This document shows positions 1 to 7,415 of a stretch of DNA of 44,690 bases, piece after piece. This stretch comes from Ravibacter sp964559125 (GTDB lineage: Bacteria > Bacteroidota > Bacteroidia > Cytophagales > Spirosomataceae): assembly GCA_964559125.1 (NCBI GenBank), contig CAZLGW010000043.1, positions 1 through 44,690 on the forward strand, given 5' to 3'. Position 1 is the stretch's first letter. Each line of letters begins with the position of its first letter. The translations under genes were made by a program, and so were the position numbers. Below the pieces are notes generated by a model, which was given only the letters and a program-made list of their open reading frames with translations, did not search any database and had not been told where the DNA came from.

Positions 1-55
1 TAACCCGGCTGCGTGCTGGCCGCGTTGACCCCGGCGGTGAGCTGCCCGAGGTCGC
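1..55. repeat. Terminal overlap, left copy
   Basis: The first 55 bases are identical to 44636-44690. A gene reads in frame through the join when one copy is removed, so this is most simply the overlap of a circular assembly and the real genome is 44,635 bp. A genuine short direct terminal repeat is less likely, because 55 matches a common assembler k-mer size. Confidence 0.93.
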
Positions 56-482
56 GGCCCTGCGGCGCGCCAACACCGGACAAGGCTTTCAGGAAGTCCG
101 GCAAGGACTGGTTGGGCTGGTATCCTGTCGCCCCAGTGATCGAAGACAGGAAGCCGTCAATCGACTGCGGCGCGCCTGCGCCGACCGCGGTGTTGGCCGG
201 CGTGCTCGACTGCTGGAGCATCTTGGTCAGGAAGTCCACCGCCGCCGAGCTGCCGCCCGGTTGCCCGGTCTGGCCGAGCGTCTGCATCAGGGCCGCCAGA
301 ATGGCATTCTCGTTGCCGGTCGCGGGTGCGCTGGCGGTGCCCGGCCCGGTCGGCATGCCCGACTGCCCCGGCGTGCCGAACAAGCTCCCCAACACATCGG
401 CGAATGGCTGCCGCAGGTCGACAAAGGGCTGCGGGGAGAGGTCCGTAACGGACGACTTGGACTTGCTGCTGCCGAAGCTCAT
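1..482 (-). CDS. Internal virion protein, N-terminal part (continues at 44635)
   Basis: This is the N-terminal 160 or so codons of a 426-residue leftward gene that crosses the join and ends at 43837. It starts MSFGSSKSKSSV at 482, just after the stop of the upstream gene at 489. The N-terminal part is low-complexity, rich in Gly, Pro, Gln and Ser. The C-terminal part (see 43837-44690) is a long Glu/Arg/Gln/Ala coiled coil. It is followed by two more large proteins typical of podovirus internal or ejection proteins, and that position is the main reason for the call. The ribosome site is weak (AAGGCG). No enzymatic motif was seen. Function is inferred from context. Confidence 0.85.
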   Translation of the reverse strand, partial: MSFGSSKSKSSVTDLSPQPFVDLRQPFADVLGSLFGTPGQSGMPTGPGTASAPATGNENAILAALMQTLGQTGQPGGSSAAVDFLTKMLQQSSTPANTAVGAGAPQSIDGFLSSITGATGYQPNQSLPDFLKALSGVGAPQGRDLGQLTAGVNAASTQPG

Positions 483-488
483 TGCCTG

Positions 489-947
489 TTACGCCTTGTG
501 CAAGAAGATCGCTGTGCCGAATGCCTCGCCAGTCATTCCGGTCGGGGCCAGCCCGCGTATCCATGCCGCATCGGGCCGCCCGGTGCCGTTTATGGCAAGG
601 GCTGTAGTATATCCCCGGGCGGTCAGAATGTCCATGACTTTACGGCGTAGAAGGTTTCGCAGGGGGATACTGCCCTCGTTGTAGGCGGCCACCAGTGTCG
701 GGTGCGGGAACAACGGGCTGGTGTGGAAGAAGCCGAGAGCCAGCGCCAGCGGCTTGTGATACTCCGAGCCAAGGACGAAAAAGTGCTCGTCGCTGGTGAT
801 GAACTCGGTCACGTCGGCCACCAGCTCGGGCAGGGGCGGCACTGTGCCGCCGGGGAACGGCGTGCTGCGGATCGCCCGATGCAGAAGCGCCGCCAGCGGC
901 GGCGACAACAGGCGGCGAGGATCGGTCAGGTTTTCGACAGCGAGCAT
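489..947 (-). CDS. Hypothetical virion-region protein, 152 aa
   Basis: A leftward gene starting MLAVENLTDPRR with a GGAG ribosome site (CACGGAGCCCGCC) before the ATG. No signal peptide or clear catalytic motif is visible. The sequence looks like a compact soluble alpha/beta protein ending in LHKA. It lies between small tail-region genes (962-1342 and upstream) and the internal virion protein that crosses the join, so a tail or virion-assembly role is plausible. I do not recognise the family. The longer frame open upstream on this strand overlaps the real gene 962-1342 and was not used; ATG 947 is the only start with a good ribosome site. Confidence 0.8.
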   Translation of the reverse strand: MLAVENLTDPRRLLSPPLAALLHRAIRSTPFPGGTVPPLPELVADVTEFITSDEHFFVLGSEYHKPLALALGFFHTSPLFPHPTLVAAYNEGSIPLRNLLRRKVMDILTARGYTTALAINGTGRPDAAWIRGLAPTGMTGEAFGTAIFLHKA

Positions 948-959
948 GGCGGGCTCCGT

Positions 960-967
960 GTTTAAAC
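960..967. repeat. GTTTAAAC palindrome (copy 1)
   Basis: This exact copy contains the TAA stop of the gene at 962-1342, whose last codons are AGC-GTT-TAA. It sits in a 14-base gap before the next gene. Confidence 0.9.
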
Positions 968-1342
968 GCTTTCCTCGGTGTAGGTGATCGCCCCCTCGCC
1001 CGTGACGTCGATGCGGAGGAACAGCCGCTCGCGGCCCCTGCGCGTGTACACGGGCGGGCTGGCGACGGCGTGCGCGCCGGGCGCGACGTAGAGGAGGCCC
1101 CCATACAGGCCGAGCCGCCAGCCGTTCAGGTAAGGCCCGCTGATGACGCCGTAGGAGCGCGACGGATCGGAGAAGGGGCCGACATACGGGACCGCCGCGA
1201 ACACCAGCGAACCGGGGTCGCCGGTATGCGACAAGAGGCGATACCCCTCGGCCTGTTCGTCCCACATGGTGATGTACGGGGGCAGGACCGGGATCTCGGC
1301 CGGCCCCATGTCGGTGTAGCCGTGAACGATGCGTCGGGCCAT
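962..1342 (-). CDS. Hypothetical virion-region protein, 126 aa
   Basis: Starts MARRIVHGYTDMGPAEIPVL, with AGGAGCCGCCACC directly before the ATG, an excellent ribosome site. The protein is rich in Gly, Tyr and Pro with alternating hydrophobic residues, suggesting a mostly beta structure such as a small head, tail or fibre-associated protein. It is the penultimate gene of a run of short leftward genes between the 606-aa virion protein and the internal protein operon. Its TAA stop lies inside a GTTTAAAC palindrome. I do not recognise the family; a structural role is inferred from position only. Confidence 0.82.
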   Translation of the reverse strand: MARRIVHGYTDMGPAEIPVLPPYITMWDEQAEGYRLLSHTGDPGSLVFAAVPYVGPFSDPSRSYGVISGPYLNGWRLGLYGGLLYVAPGAHAVASPPVYTRRGRERLFLRIDVTGEGAITYTEESV

Positions 1343-1353
1343 GGTGGCGGCTC

Positions 1354-1605
1354 CTAGGTGATCTGTTTCCAGACGCCGGCCCCGGTGGTGTCGGTCCCGA
1401 TGAAGGCGTCCCCGCCGACAATCGCGATCTCCCCGAGGAAATTCGGCGCTGTATCGGTGTTGGTCCGCACCCGGACGCCCGGCAACCGCGCCGTGATGTC
1501 AAACAGGTGGTGCGTGAGCTGCCGGGTAAGCACGGCCGCCCACCCAAGAAGACCGGACGTTGTGCCCGGCGGGTTCGGCAGTTGTGGGCGCAGAAGTGGG
1601 CGCAT
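1354..1605 (-). CDS. Hypothetical protein, 83 aa
   Basis: A small leftward gene starting MRPLLRPQLPNPPG with an AAGGAGT ribosome site about 12 bases upstream, inside the end of the preceding 50-codon gene. The C-terminal half (GEIAIVGGDAFIGTDTTGAGVWKQIT) has a beta-repeat look seen in short phage tail-fibre and decoration proteins, where a short strand is followed by a Thr/Gly turn and a Trp. It is co-directional with genes on both sides and only 11 bases from the next. No family is assigned. A tail-associated role is an inference from position and composition. Confidence 0.75.
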   Translation of the reverse strand: MRPLLRPQLPNPPGTTSGLLGWAAVLTRQLTHHLFDITARLPGVRVRTNTDTAPNFLGEIAIVGGDAFIGTDTTGAGVWKQIT

Positions 1606-1611
1606 GTGCGG

Positions 1612-1764
1612 TCAGACTCCTTGCTGCGGCTTCAACAGCTCTCGCAGAGGCCCCTTTACCACAGCACCGGTGCGGCGGTCAACCCCCCACCATTCGAGGT
1701 CCGCGACAGCGGCCGCCAGCTTGGCCTGCCCGTCCTTGCTCGGCTTGCCGATGCGGCGTTTCAT
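1612..1764 (-). CDS. Small hypothetical protein, 50 aa
   Basis: This 50-codon gene starts MKRRIGKPSKDGQAKLAAAV and overlaps the TGA of the 606-aa virion protein by four bases (ATGA), so it is probably translationally coupled to it. It is basic at the N-terminus and contains DLEWWGVDRRTGAVVKG, which could be a small globular or DNA/RNA-contacting segment. The next gene's ribosome site (AAGGAGT) lies in its last codons, arguing that the short reading frame is really used. No family is recognised. Function is unknown. Confidence 0.7.
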   Translation of the reverse strand: MKRRIGKPSKDGQAKLAAAVADLEWWGVDRRTGAVVKGPLRELLKPQQGV

Positions 1765-3581
1765 CGCGTGCCCCCCAGCTTGACGTCGTAGTCGTAGCCT
1801 TCCAGCACCCAGCCCGCGCCGTCCGGTGCATTAAGCTCCAGCTCCATGAACCGGCCGCGGCGGAATATGGACACAAAGTGCTGCTCCTCGCCCATGGTCT
1901 GCGGCATCTCGACGTCCGCAATCCGGGCGATCGGCCCGGACGCACTGTCTGCCAGCCGGGCGATCACCCGTATCGGATGCGGCGCAGCCCGCAGGAACGC
2001 ATAAATCCGCTGGAGCAACGAACTTTCGCGTCCCGTGCCGAGCGGCAAGCGCCCGAACCGCACGAAGCTGGGCAGGGGTGCGCCGTTGGCCGCCTGCGAC
2101 GTGTTGAGGAACCAGATGCGGCCCGCACTATCGCCACCCAAGTTGAGCGGAAAGCCCGACTGGAAGAACTGGTCGTTCCATGCGTAGTTGACCTCCTGCC
2201 ACGGCATGCCCATGTCGGACCACTTCTGGCCCTCGAACTGCTGATAGAAGCCGGTGTAGGTGAACGGGAAGGTGCGACGGGAAAACGGCGTTTCGACGTC
2301 CTCTCCGGCATCCTCCAGATAGTGCTCGGTCCACGCTACGGAGGGCGGCGCGGTCAGGGTGCCGGCTCCTGCATCTGTCGTCGCGGGCACGGACCAGATC
2401 AGGTCGCCTTGTTCCTCGTCAAAGTGCCCGTAGACGCGGTGCCGGCGCATGGGGTCCGCGGTGCGCAGCACCTCTCGGAACACATGCGCGTTGGTCTCTT
2501 GTAGCGTGACGCCGTCGAAGGTGTACTGCGCATCGGATGCGATGAACTCGTGGAAGTCGCCGAAGTCCGCAATGGCGTTATTGGAGACCGGCCCGATGCC
2601 GGCGATCGCGTTACGGAAGACGAAAACAAGATCGTCGCCTGCGAACTGCGCCGTCGTGATGTGACGGTCGCTGTAGATCACCAGCGTGTCGCCGAGCGGC
2701 ACAAGGTTGATGATCCCGTCCTGCCCGTCATGGACGCGGAATTCCTCCGACAACCCGGCGCCGACGTCGCCGGCAAGGAGCGGCTTCCCGACGTCGGAGT
2801 TGATGATGGACGCCGGCTTGATGGTGGCGCCGAGGGTCAGGTTGCCATAAATCACCATGTTGAACTGCACAGTCAGGGTCCGGCAAACGAACCCCAGCTC
2901 GGGGTGCATCGTGACCGTGGGGTCCGTGCCGTTCCAACTGATTACCGGGTCCGCGCCGTTGGTGGCGATCCACAGGTCGTCGCCGCTGTCCGCGTCGTCC
3001 ACGAAGACGTCCATGTCCCACCAGCCGGCGTTGCTCATCGCGAACACCCGCCGCAGCGTATAGGGTCCGTCCGTCACCGGGACCGGAACGCCGGTGCCCT
3101 CCAGCACGATCCCCGTGTTGGTGCCCACGGACGCGATGGTGTACCACGTCGCGGCCGGGTCGTTGACCGCCGCCGAGCCGAAGCTGATCTGGTCGCCAGC
3201 CACCGCGTTCGTCAACCACGTCGTCCCCGCGCCGGTCACCGCGGTGCCGGTGGCGGCCGCGGTGCCGGTGGCATAGATCGGATTGAGGAAGGAAATCGTG
3301 TCGTGCTCCGGGTCGTACAGGTAGAGGTTCCGCGCCGTCCCGAAGATCAGCTTTTCGTCCAGACCGCGCGGGAAGAAGTTGTCAATCAGCTCGACCGGGC
3401 CGTCAAGCTGCCACGCCTCGGAAAATGGCGTCCAGCCGAGATTGAGCGACTGGAGGGTGCCGTACTTGACGCGGAAATTCAGCCCGTCGATGATCGCCCG
3501 CGCCGGCACCACAATCGACGGCCGGTCGAGATAGAGCCCCATGTTGGGGCTGACTACCGGCTTGGTGCGGACACGCGGCAT
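1761..3581 (-). CDS. Large virion structural protein, 606 aa
   Basis: A well-supported leftward gene with AGGAGCCCGCT before the ATG. The N-terminal half repeats short beta segments (FGTARNLYLYD, WWDMDVFVDD, LWIATNGADPVISWNG, MVIYGNL, VIYSDRHITTAQF), the pattern of a beta-propeller or stacked-beta hub. The C-terminal part (GRESSLLQRIYAFLRAAPHPIRV) reads like a jelly-roll domain. Similar large beta proteins in podoviruses lie just beyond the connector genes and form the tail hub or stabilisation protein. Here it lies downstream of the connector-like gene 4987-5685 and the S74 fibre. The product is confidently a virion protein; the exact part is not certain. There is no obvious catalytic motif. 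Confidence 0.8.
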   Translation of the reverse strand: MPRVRTKPVVSPNMGLYLDRPSIVVPARAIIDGLNFRVKYGTLQSLNLGWTPFSEAWQLDGPVELIDNFFPRGLDEKLIFGTARNLYLYDPEHDTISFLNPIYATGTAAATGTAVTGAGTTWLTNAVAGDQISFGSAAVNDPAATWYTIASVGTNTGIVLEGTGVPVPVTDGPYTLRRVFAMSNAGWWDMDVFVDDADSGDDLWIATNGADPVISWNGTDPTVTMHPELGFVCRTLTVQFNMVIYGNLTLGATIKPASIINSDVGKPLLAGDVGAGLSEEFRVHDGQDGIINLVPLGDTLVIYSDRHITTAQFAGDDLVFVFRNAIAGIGPVSNNAIADFGDFHEFIASDAQYTFDGVTLQETNAHVFREVLRTADPMRRHRVYGHFDEEQGDLIWSVPATTDAGAGTLTAPPSVAWTEHYLEDAGEDVETPFSRRTFPFTYTGFYQQFEGQKWSDMGMPWQEVNYAWNDQFFQSGFPLNLGGDSAGRIWFLNTSQAANGAPLPSFVRFGRLPLGTGRESSLLQRIYAFLRAAPHPIRVIARLADSASGPIARIADVEMPQTMGEEQHFVSIFRRGRFMELELNAPDGAGWVLEGYDYDVKLGGTR

Positions 3582-3590
3582 AGCGGGCTC

Positions 3591-3758
3591 CTAGAACGAG
3601 ATCTCGTCGTCGGGCAGCGGGCCATGGTTGGTCCCCGGCTCTTGACGCCGATCCGCGGCCGCAGCCGCCAGCTCGTCGCGCAGGCGGTTGTTCTCCGCTT
3701 CCAGCGTCAGGATCGTGGCGGCGAAGCGGGCCAAGGTCTTGTCCATTTCGGTGAGCAT
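3591..3758 (-). CDS. Small coiled-coil protein, 55 aa
   Basis: Starts MLTEMDKTLARFAATILTLE with GGAG upstream of the ATG. Residues 1-36 form an obvious heptad coiled coil (leucine and isoleucine spacing around LTLEAENNRLRDEL), followed by a polar, Pro/Asp-rich tail. It sits between the S74 fibre gene and the 606-aa structural gene. It has its own promoter candidate at 3808-3836, in the end of the fibre gene. A small trimeric coiled coil next to a fibre could be an adaptor or assembly chaperone, but that is inference. The longer frame open upstream overlaps the fibre gene and is not used. Confidence 0.75.
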   Translation of the reverse strand: MLTEMDKTLARFAATILTLEAENNRLRDELAAAAADRRQEPGTNHGPLPDDEISF

Positions 3759-3807
3759 GTGGCGGGTCTCCGGTGTGAAGTCAGAACGATGCCGAACAGC
3801 ATCGCGA

Positions 3808-3836
3808 CCTTTACCATCGTCACACGTCGTTGTCAA
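3808..3836 (-). promoter_or_regulatory. Promoter, TTGACA-17-TAAAGG
   Basis: Read leftward: -35 TTGACA (3831-3836), 17-bp spacer, -10 TAAAGG (3808-3813). It lies at the very end of the fibre gene and would start transcripts just ahead of the small coiled-coil gene and the 606-aa structural gene. It has the same architecture as the other promoters in this genome, but the -10 is weak. Confidence 0.6.
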
Positions 3837-4983
3837 GCGCCGCGCGGCACTGGTCGTCAAACAGCGCGCGCCATTCGAGGAGATCCTGCACCGTTGCGAC
3901 CAGCGCGGCGATGACCTCGCCGGAGCCCGCGTCGACCGTCTGCATGTGCTCGCTTTCCGGTTCCCCGGACACGCTGTCGGGAAAGAGCATCTGGATCTCG
4001 TCCGCGACGAAGCCGATCCCCGACTGCGCATTGGCCTTCCAGATGAAGGAGCGCGGCTGGAGCTGCTCGATCAGCGCGACGGCGTCGGCTCGGGAAAGCG
4101 GCTCGATGTGCGACTTCAAGCGCCGATCCGAGGCCGAGCCGTAGACCACGCCGGTCCCGTTCGCTGTTACGTCACCGCGGAAGTTGCCCGTGCCGCGGTA
4201 GAACTCGATGACCGGGCCGTTGCTGGTGGTGCGGCTGAAACGCGCCGCCGGGTTGGCGCTGCGCACAACAGTCATGGAGGTCGTGCTGTCCGGGGTGCTG
4301 GGCGAGTTTAAACGCACGCCCGCGCTCGACAGACCGCCTGCCTCGGCCGCAACAATCACCTGCCCTGCGGTGGTTTGGTAGTTGCCGCCTGTGAGCAGCC
4401 CGTCAGCATCCGCGATCACCTGACTGGTGGTGGACGTCGTGCCGTCCGGGCGCAGGTAGATCGTCCCGGCGTGCCCCGTTCCGGCGCCGGCTGCCAGCAC
4501 CGCGATGCTGTCGTTGCCGATGTACCGCCCGGCGCCGCGCGCGTAGAAACCGCCGCCGTCCGCGTAGACCACATTAGCCGCCACTATCGAGCCGTCAGCT
4601 TCAACCTGTCCGGTTGCTGTATTCACGCGAAACACGCCGCTGGTGGATAGGGTCGCCGTGGGACCAACCGCGAAGATGCCTTCGGTGGCCTGCCCGATCG
4701 CGATGTTACTGTCAAGCTCCTCGATACGGAAGATCATCGACGCATTGACCGTGGACGTCGGGCTGCGGATTACCCGAAGCGCGCCGGCACTGGTGTGAGC
4801 GATGTCCCGCGGGCCGAGGTCTGTCGGCAGCGCGGTGAGCTTGATGATGCCCATGTCGGTGCTAAGGAGGTTCAGCCAGCTCTTGACTGTGTCGCGCCAC
4901 GCCTGCGACTGCGTCGGATACTGCGAAATCAAGTTGGACGCTTGCGGCAGGGTCGCGTCAAGTGTGAACGGGGGCGTTGCCAT
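3820..4983 (-). CDS. Tail fibre with C-terminal S74 self-cleaving chaperone domain
   Basis: A 387-aa trimeric-fibre-type protein. Residues 1-60 look like the virion-attachment part. Residues 90-280 are low-complexity beta repeats rich in Gly, Thr, Ala and Ser. Residues 281-345 carry the intramolecular chaperone peptidase S74 signature YGSASDRRLKSHIEPL followed by IGFVADEI and FPDSV. In this family a Ser-Lys dyad (here Ser285 and Lys290) autocleaves the chaperone after trimer folding. The C-terminus is helical. AGAGGTAAGCC precedes the start. It is probably a host-recognition fibre, distinct from the BNR spike and the glycine-rich adhesin elsewhere in the genome. The family call is strong; the receptor is unknown. 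Confidence 0.92.
   Translation of the reverse strand: MATPPFTLDATLPQASNLISQYPTQSQAWRDTVKSWLNLLSTDMGIIKLTALPTDLGPRDIAHTSAGALRVIRSPTSTVNASMIFRIEELDSNIAIGQATEGIFAVGPTATLSTSGVFRVNTATGQVEADGSIVAANVVYADGGGFYARGAGRYIGNDSIAVLAAGAGTGHAGTIYLRPDGTTSTTSQVIADADGLLTGGNYQTTAGQVIVAAEAGGLSSAGVRLNSPSTPDSTTSMTVVRSANPAARFSRTTSNGPVIEFYRGTGNFRGDVTANGTGVVYGSASDRRLKSHIEPLSRADAVALIEQLQPRSFIWKANAQSGIGFVADEIQMLFPDSVSGEPESEHMQTVDAGSGEVIAALVATVQDLLEWRALFDDQCRAALDNDV
4306..4313. repeat. GTTTAAAC palindrome (copy 2)
   Basis: Exact copy inside the fibre gene, read as Arg-Leu-Asn (CGT-TTA-AAC) at residues 224-226. The flank is again GTTTAAACGC on the top strand. Confidence 0.88.
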
Positions 4984-4986
4984 GGC

Positions 4987-5685
4987 TTACCTCTGGTAGC
5001 GCGGCGCGTAACCGCCGCCGTGGGGCACCAGCACGTCGACGTGGGCGATCCGCCGCGCTGTGTCGGCCTGCTTGATCTCGTTGAAATGCCGATTGGCCTC
5101 GGCCCGCCATACGTCGGCGCGGTCGTAGTTCTCGTTCGCCAGAAAGGCCAGCGATACCGCGGTGTAGACGATGAACCGGTGCCCGTAGATGGTCAACCAG
5201 TTGCGGTCGCCGTCATCGACCAGCGGCGCGAGGTAGCGCGCATACGGGATCTGGAGCCGGTACTCGCCGTCCTGATAGTCGCTGCGGCCGTCCGGCAGCG
5301 GGTAGATCTGCACCACGGAGCCCCCCAGCTCGTCGCTCGGATCATTGGCGATCACCAGCGTGTCGGGAGAGCCCTCCGACAGCGGCCCCCAGCGGCGCAG
5401 GACTTCATGGGCGCTCGGCGCGATGTGGACCGGCTTCCAGCCGCCGAGATCGTTGATCGCGACCGCCTCGCCGAGCAAGCTGCGGAAGTTCTCCGGCACG
5501 ACAACCAGCTCGCGCTGTCCGACCACCGTGTTGACGTCGATCCGGGTCTCCATGACGTGGAACACCCGCCGCACCTGCAAGGTCCGCAGCGCGGAATTGA
5601 TATACTGCGGGATCAAGGCGCGTGTGCGGGCCGGCACGTCGATGACGGTCGCCTCCACCTCGTCGCGCATTTCGAGAAAGGTCAT
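4987..5685 (-). CDS. Head-tail connector / adaptor-like protein, 232 aa
   Basis: Begins MTFLEMRDEVEATVIDVPART, the typical opening of phage adaptor or tail-completion proteins, where an N-terminal helical bundle packs under the portal. The middle carries LGGWKPVHIAPSAHEVLRRWG and VVQIYPLPDG, the beta insertion common in podovirus gatekeepers of the P22 gp4/adaptor type. The C-terminus is helical (FIVYTAVSLAFLANENYDRADVW). It sits between head genes and the S74 fibre, as expected for a connector. Spacing to the fibre gene is one codon, so the two are probably co-transcribed. The family assignment is by pattern, without a database comparison. Confidence 0.75.
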   Translation of the reverse strand: MTFLEMRDEVEATVIDVPARTRALIPQYINSALRTLQVRRVFHVMETRIDVNTVVGQRELVVVPENFRSLLGEAVAINDLGGWKPVHIAPSAHEVLRRWGPLSEGSPDTLVIANDPSDELGGSVVQIYPLPDGRSDYQDGEYRLQIPYARYLAPLVDDGDRNWLTIYGHRFIVYTAVSLAFLANENYDRADVWRAEANRHFNEIKQADTARRIAHVDVLVPHGGGYAPRYQR

Positions 5686-5708
5686 GGGTGCCTCCGGCCC
5701 GATGGGGG

Positions 5709-5738
5709 ATCATAGCACAAAAGGAAGGGGGCCGTAAA
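5709..5738 (-). promoter_or_regulatory. Possible promoter, TTTACG-18-TATGAT
   Basis: Read leftward: -35-like TTTACG (5733-5738), 18-bp spacer, and a good -10 TATGAT (5709-5714) 24 bases before the connector gene. The -35 box lies in the loop of the terminator hairpin at 5727-5744, so the terminator is followed immediately by new initiation. The -35 is weaker than elsewhere in this genome. Confidence 0.45.
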
Positions 5739-5744
5739 GCCCCC
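5719..5744 (-). terminator. Rho-independent terminator (leftward)
   Basis: Read leftward: a 6-bp GGGGGC/GCCCCC stem with a 6-base loop, then TTCCTTTT. It follows the end of the gene at 5775 and would separate the capsid transcript from the tail transcript. Confidence 0.65.
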
Positions 5745-5774
5745 TCCGGTATCCGTCAGATCTTGGTGCCCTTC

Positions 5775-6245
5775 TTACGCCTGCGTGCCGACATTGTCCT
5801 TGTCACCCCCTTCCACGATCGTGGCGCTGCCCGCGCCGGCTGCCTCGTCCGCCTCGCCCGCCAGCTCGCGGAACAGAATACGCGCCTCCGCTTCCGTCAA
5901 GGGAAGCGGGTGCAGTTGCGCGCCGTCAGCGCCCACCACCTTCGCCCGGCCCATCGGCAACTGCACCACGCGGTAATCCTCGGACTGTTCGAGGATCACG
6001 TCCTCGTCGTTCTGGGCCGCTTCCATGTCGGCGGCCAGACCGGCCATGAAGTCCGCCAGCTTTTCGCGCTTGCGGCGCTCCTTGGCATACCGCGCGGTGT
6101 CGAACCCGGCACTGGCGGCGAATTTCTCGGCGACGAGCTGGCCCCGCGCATCGCGGTACACTCCGGGCTCGTCGGTATACATGGCGACGTAGACGCCGAA
6201 CTTCTGGTGGCGCTTGATGACTACGCCTCGGTCAAGGTCAAGCAT
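5775..6245 (-). CDS. Hypothetical head-region protein, 156 aa
   Basis: Starts MLDLDRGVVIKRHQKFGVYVAMYTDEPGVYRD with AGGAGCACCCACC upstream. The protein is acidic, predominantly helical in the middle (RYAKERRKREKLADFMAGLAADMEAAQ), and ends in a low-complexity Gly/Ala/Glu tail. It lies downstream of the endolysin and capsid genes and upstream of the connector, positions where phages often encode small head-completion or scaffold-helper proteins. I do not recognise the family. A terminator follows, so it is probably the last gene of the capsid transcript. Confidence 0.78.
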   Translation of the reverse strand: MLDLDRGVVIKRHQKFGVYVAMYTDEPGVYRDARGQLVAEKFAASAGFDTARYAKERRKREKLADFMAGLAADMEAAQNDEDVILEQSEDYRVVQLPMGRAKVVGADGAQLHPLPLTEAEARILFRELAGEADEAAGAGSATIVEGGDKDNVGTQA

Positions 6246-6259
6246 GGTGGGTGCTCCTG

Positions 6260-6511
6260 TTAGTCTGCGGGATCGACAAAGGCGCCGATCGCTGCAATGA
6301 CGTCGGCGAGGGACATATCGGCGGTAATCGCGAACCCCTCGTCCGGCGACGTGTAGACCAGCCCCAGCGGGTCGGTCAGACCGACCGCGCCGATATTGGC
6401 GCGAACGCGCTCCTTGCGGTCGGCGGGCGACAGCATCCCCTCGGCGCTCGGCAAGGGGGCGTTGAACTCATCCAGATGGCGATGACGATTGAGGCCGGCT
6501 GGGGTTGCCAT
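6260..6511 (-). CDS. Small hypothetical protein, 83 aa
   Basis: Starts MATPAGLNRHRHLDEFNAPLP at 6511, one codon after the stop of the endolysin, with a weak AAAGG ribosome site, so translation is probably coupled. The C-terminal half (GLVYTSPDEGFAITADMSLADVIAAIGAFVDP) looks like a small folded domain. The longer upstream-open frame overlaps the endolysin and was rejected. It lies in the capsid-to-connector interval. The family is not recognised. It could be a virion accessory protein or an endolysin partner; there is no direct evidence for either. Confidence 0.68.
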   Translation of the reverse strand: MATPAGLNRHRHLDEFNAPLPSAEGMLSPADRKERVRANIGAVGLTDPLGLVYTSPDEGFAITADMSLADVIAAIGAFVDPAD

Positions 6512-6515
6512 GGTA

Positions 6516-6875
6516 TCAGCCTTTCCAGTAGACCGGCCCGTTCGACCGGGTGTCGATGTGGGTGAACCGCGCGTACTCGCCGACCGACACGCGGGAATAG
6601 GTCCGCTTGACGAAGGCCGCAACCTCGCGGGGGGTCTTGCCGGCGACGGAGAAGTCCGCGGCCCTGCCGAACAAGTGCAGGCTGCCGCCGGCACCGTCCA
6701 CGGCCTTGTTGTGCGCCGGGCTCCGGTGGCCGCTGTTGATCGTGACCGCCGCGCCGTAGTGGTCGCGGATCGACTGTAGGACGCGAAGCAACTCCGCGTC
6801 CACCGTGTCGTAACCCGGCGCCCCGTCCTTCGACTGGAACTCGCGCCGGGAGAAGTTTTTCGACAGATCGCCCAT
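6516..6875 (-). CDS. Peptidase M15A endolysin (L-Ala-D-Glu or D-Ala-D-Ala peptidase)
   Basis: A compact 119-aa peptidase of the M15A family, which cleaves peptide bonds in the peptidoglycan stem peptide. The motif block INSGHRSPAHNKAVDG (46-61) then SLHLFGRAADF (65-75) and FTHIDT (104-109) supplies the expected zinc ligands His67, Asp74 and His106. There is no signal peptide or transmembrane segment, so export would need a holin. Its ATG overlaps the stop of the upstream gene. It is unusual that this lysis gene lies inside the capsid gene cluster, about 12 kb around the circle from the holin candidates at 39.2-39.7 kb. It could instead be virion-associated, but size and domain fit an endolysin. 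Confidence 0.88.
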   Translation of the reverse strand: MGDLSKNFSRREFQSKDGAPGYDTVDAELLRVLQSIRDHYGAAVTINSGHRSPAHNKAVDGAGGSLHLFGRAADFSVAGKTPREVAAFVKRTYSRVSVGEYARFTHIDTRSNGPVYWKG

Positions 6876-7402
6876 CAGACCGCCGGGCGCTCCACCGCAC
6901 CGGCAACACGGTCACCGGAGAAGCCCTGCACCAGATACTCGGCATAGAACAGCGCCGCGCCCGCGGTCGCCTCGCCGCCGCACAGGACGCGGAGCTGATT
7001 GCCGGGCGCGATGAAGCCCATGGGCGGGGCTGCCGTATGGATCACCGCGGGCTTGCCGACCTGCGAGACCAGCGGCGCGCCGTTCGGCCCCGGGGGGAAG
7101 ACGGCATCCGGGGGCGTAATCGGGTCGGGGTCGGCAGTCCCGATGTCGAAGTAGAACACGGAGCCGGGGGTCGCACCCACCGGCAGCGTAAACACGCCGA
7201 GGGTCACGGGGCCGGCGGTCCCGCTCGGCAGCGGGACGCGCTGCACGGTCAGGCTGGGCGCGGCAACCGTAATCTCGGTCGTGACCACCGCCACGATCCG
7301 CTTGACGTCGGCAACCGCGCCGAACGTGATGGCCGTATCATTCGCGCCCGACAGTGTGACTGCCGACCCGATCTGCTCGGTACGATGAAAGTCCCAGTAC
7401 AT
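6875..7402 (-). CDS. Possible capsid decoration protein, 175 aa
   Basis: Lies 13 bases after the major capsid gene, with AAGGAGCACGCAGCC before the ATG. The sequence is almost entirely alternating beta strands separated by Gly, Pro and Thr turns (VKRIVAVVTTEITVAAPSLT, LGVFTLPVGATPGSVFYFDIG), suggesting a single beta-sandwich. It has no catalytic motif. Genes of this size and fold directly after the capsid gene commonly encode capsid decoration or head-stabilising proteins, so that is the favoured reading. It overlaps the endolysin start by one base. Confidence in the gene is high, in the role moderate. Confidence 0.72.
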   Translation of the reverse strand: MYWDFHRTEQIGSAVTLSGANDTAITFGAVADVKRIVAVVTTEITVAAPSLTVQRVPLPSGTAGPVTLGVFTLPVGATPGSVFYFDIGTADPDPITPPDAVFPPGPNGAPLVSQVGKPAVIHTAAPPMGFIAPGNQLRVLCGGEATAGAALFYAEYLVQGFSGDRVAGAVERPAV

Positions 7403-7415
7403 GGCTGCGTGCTCC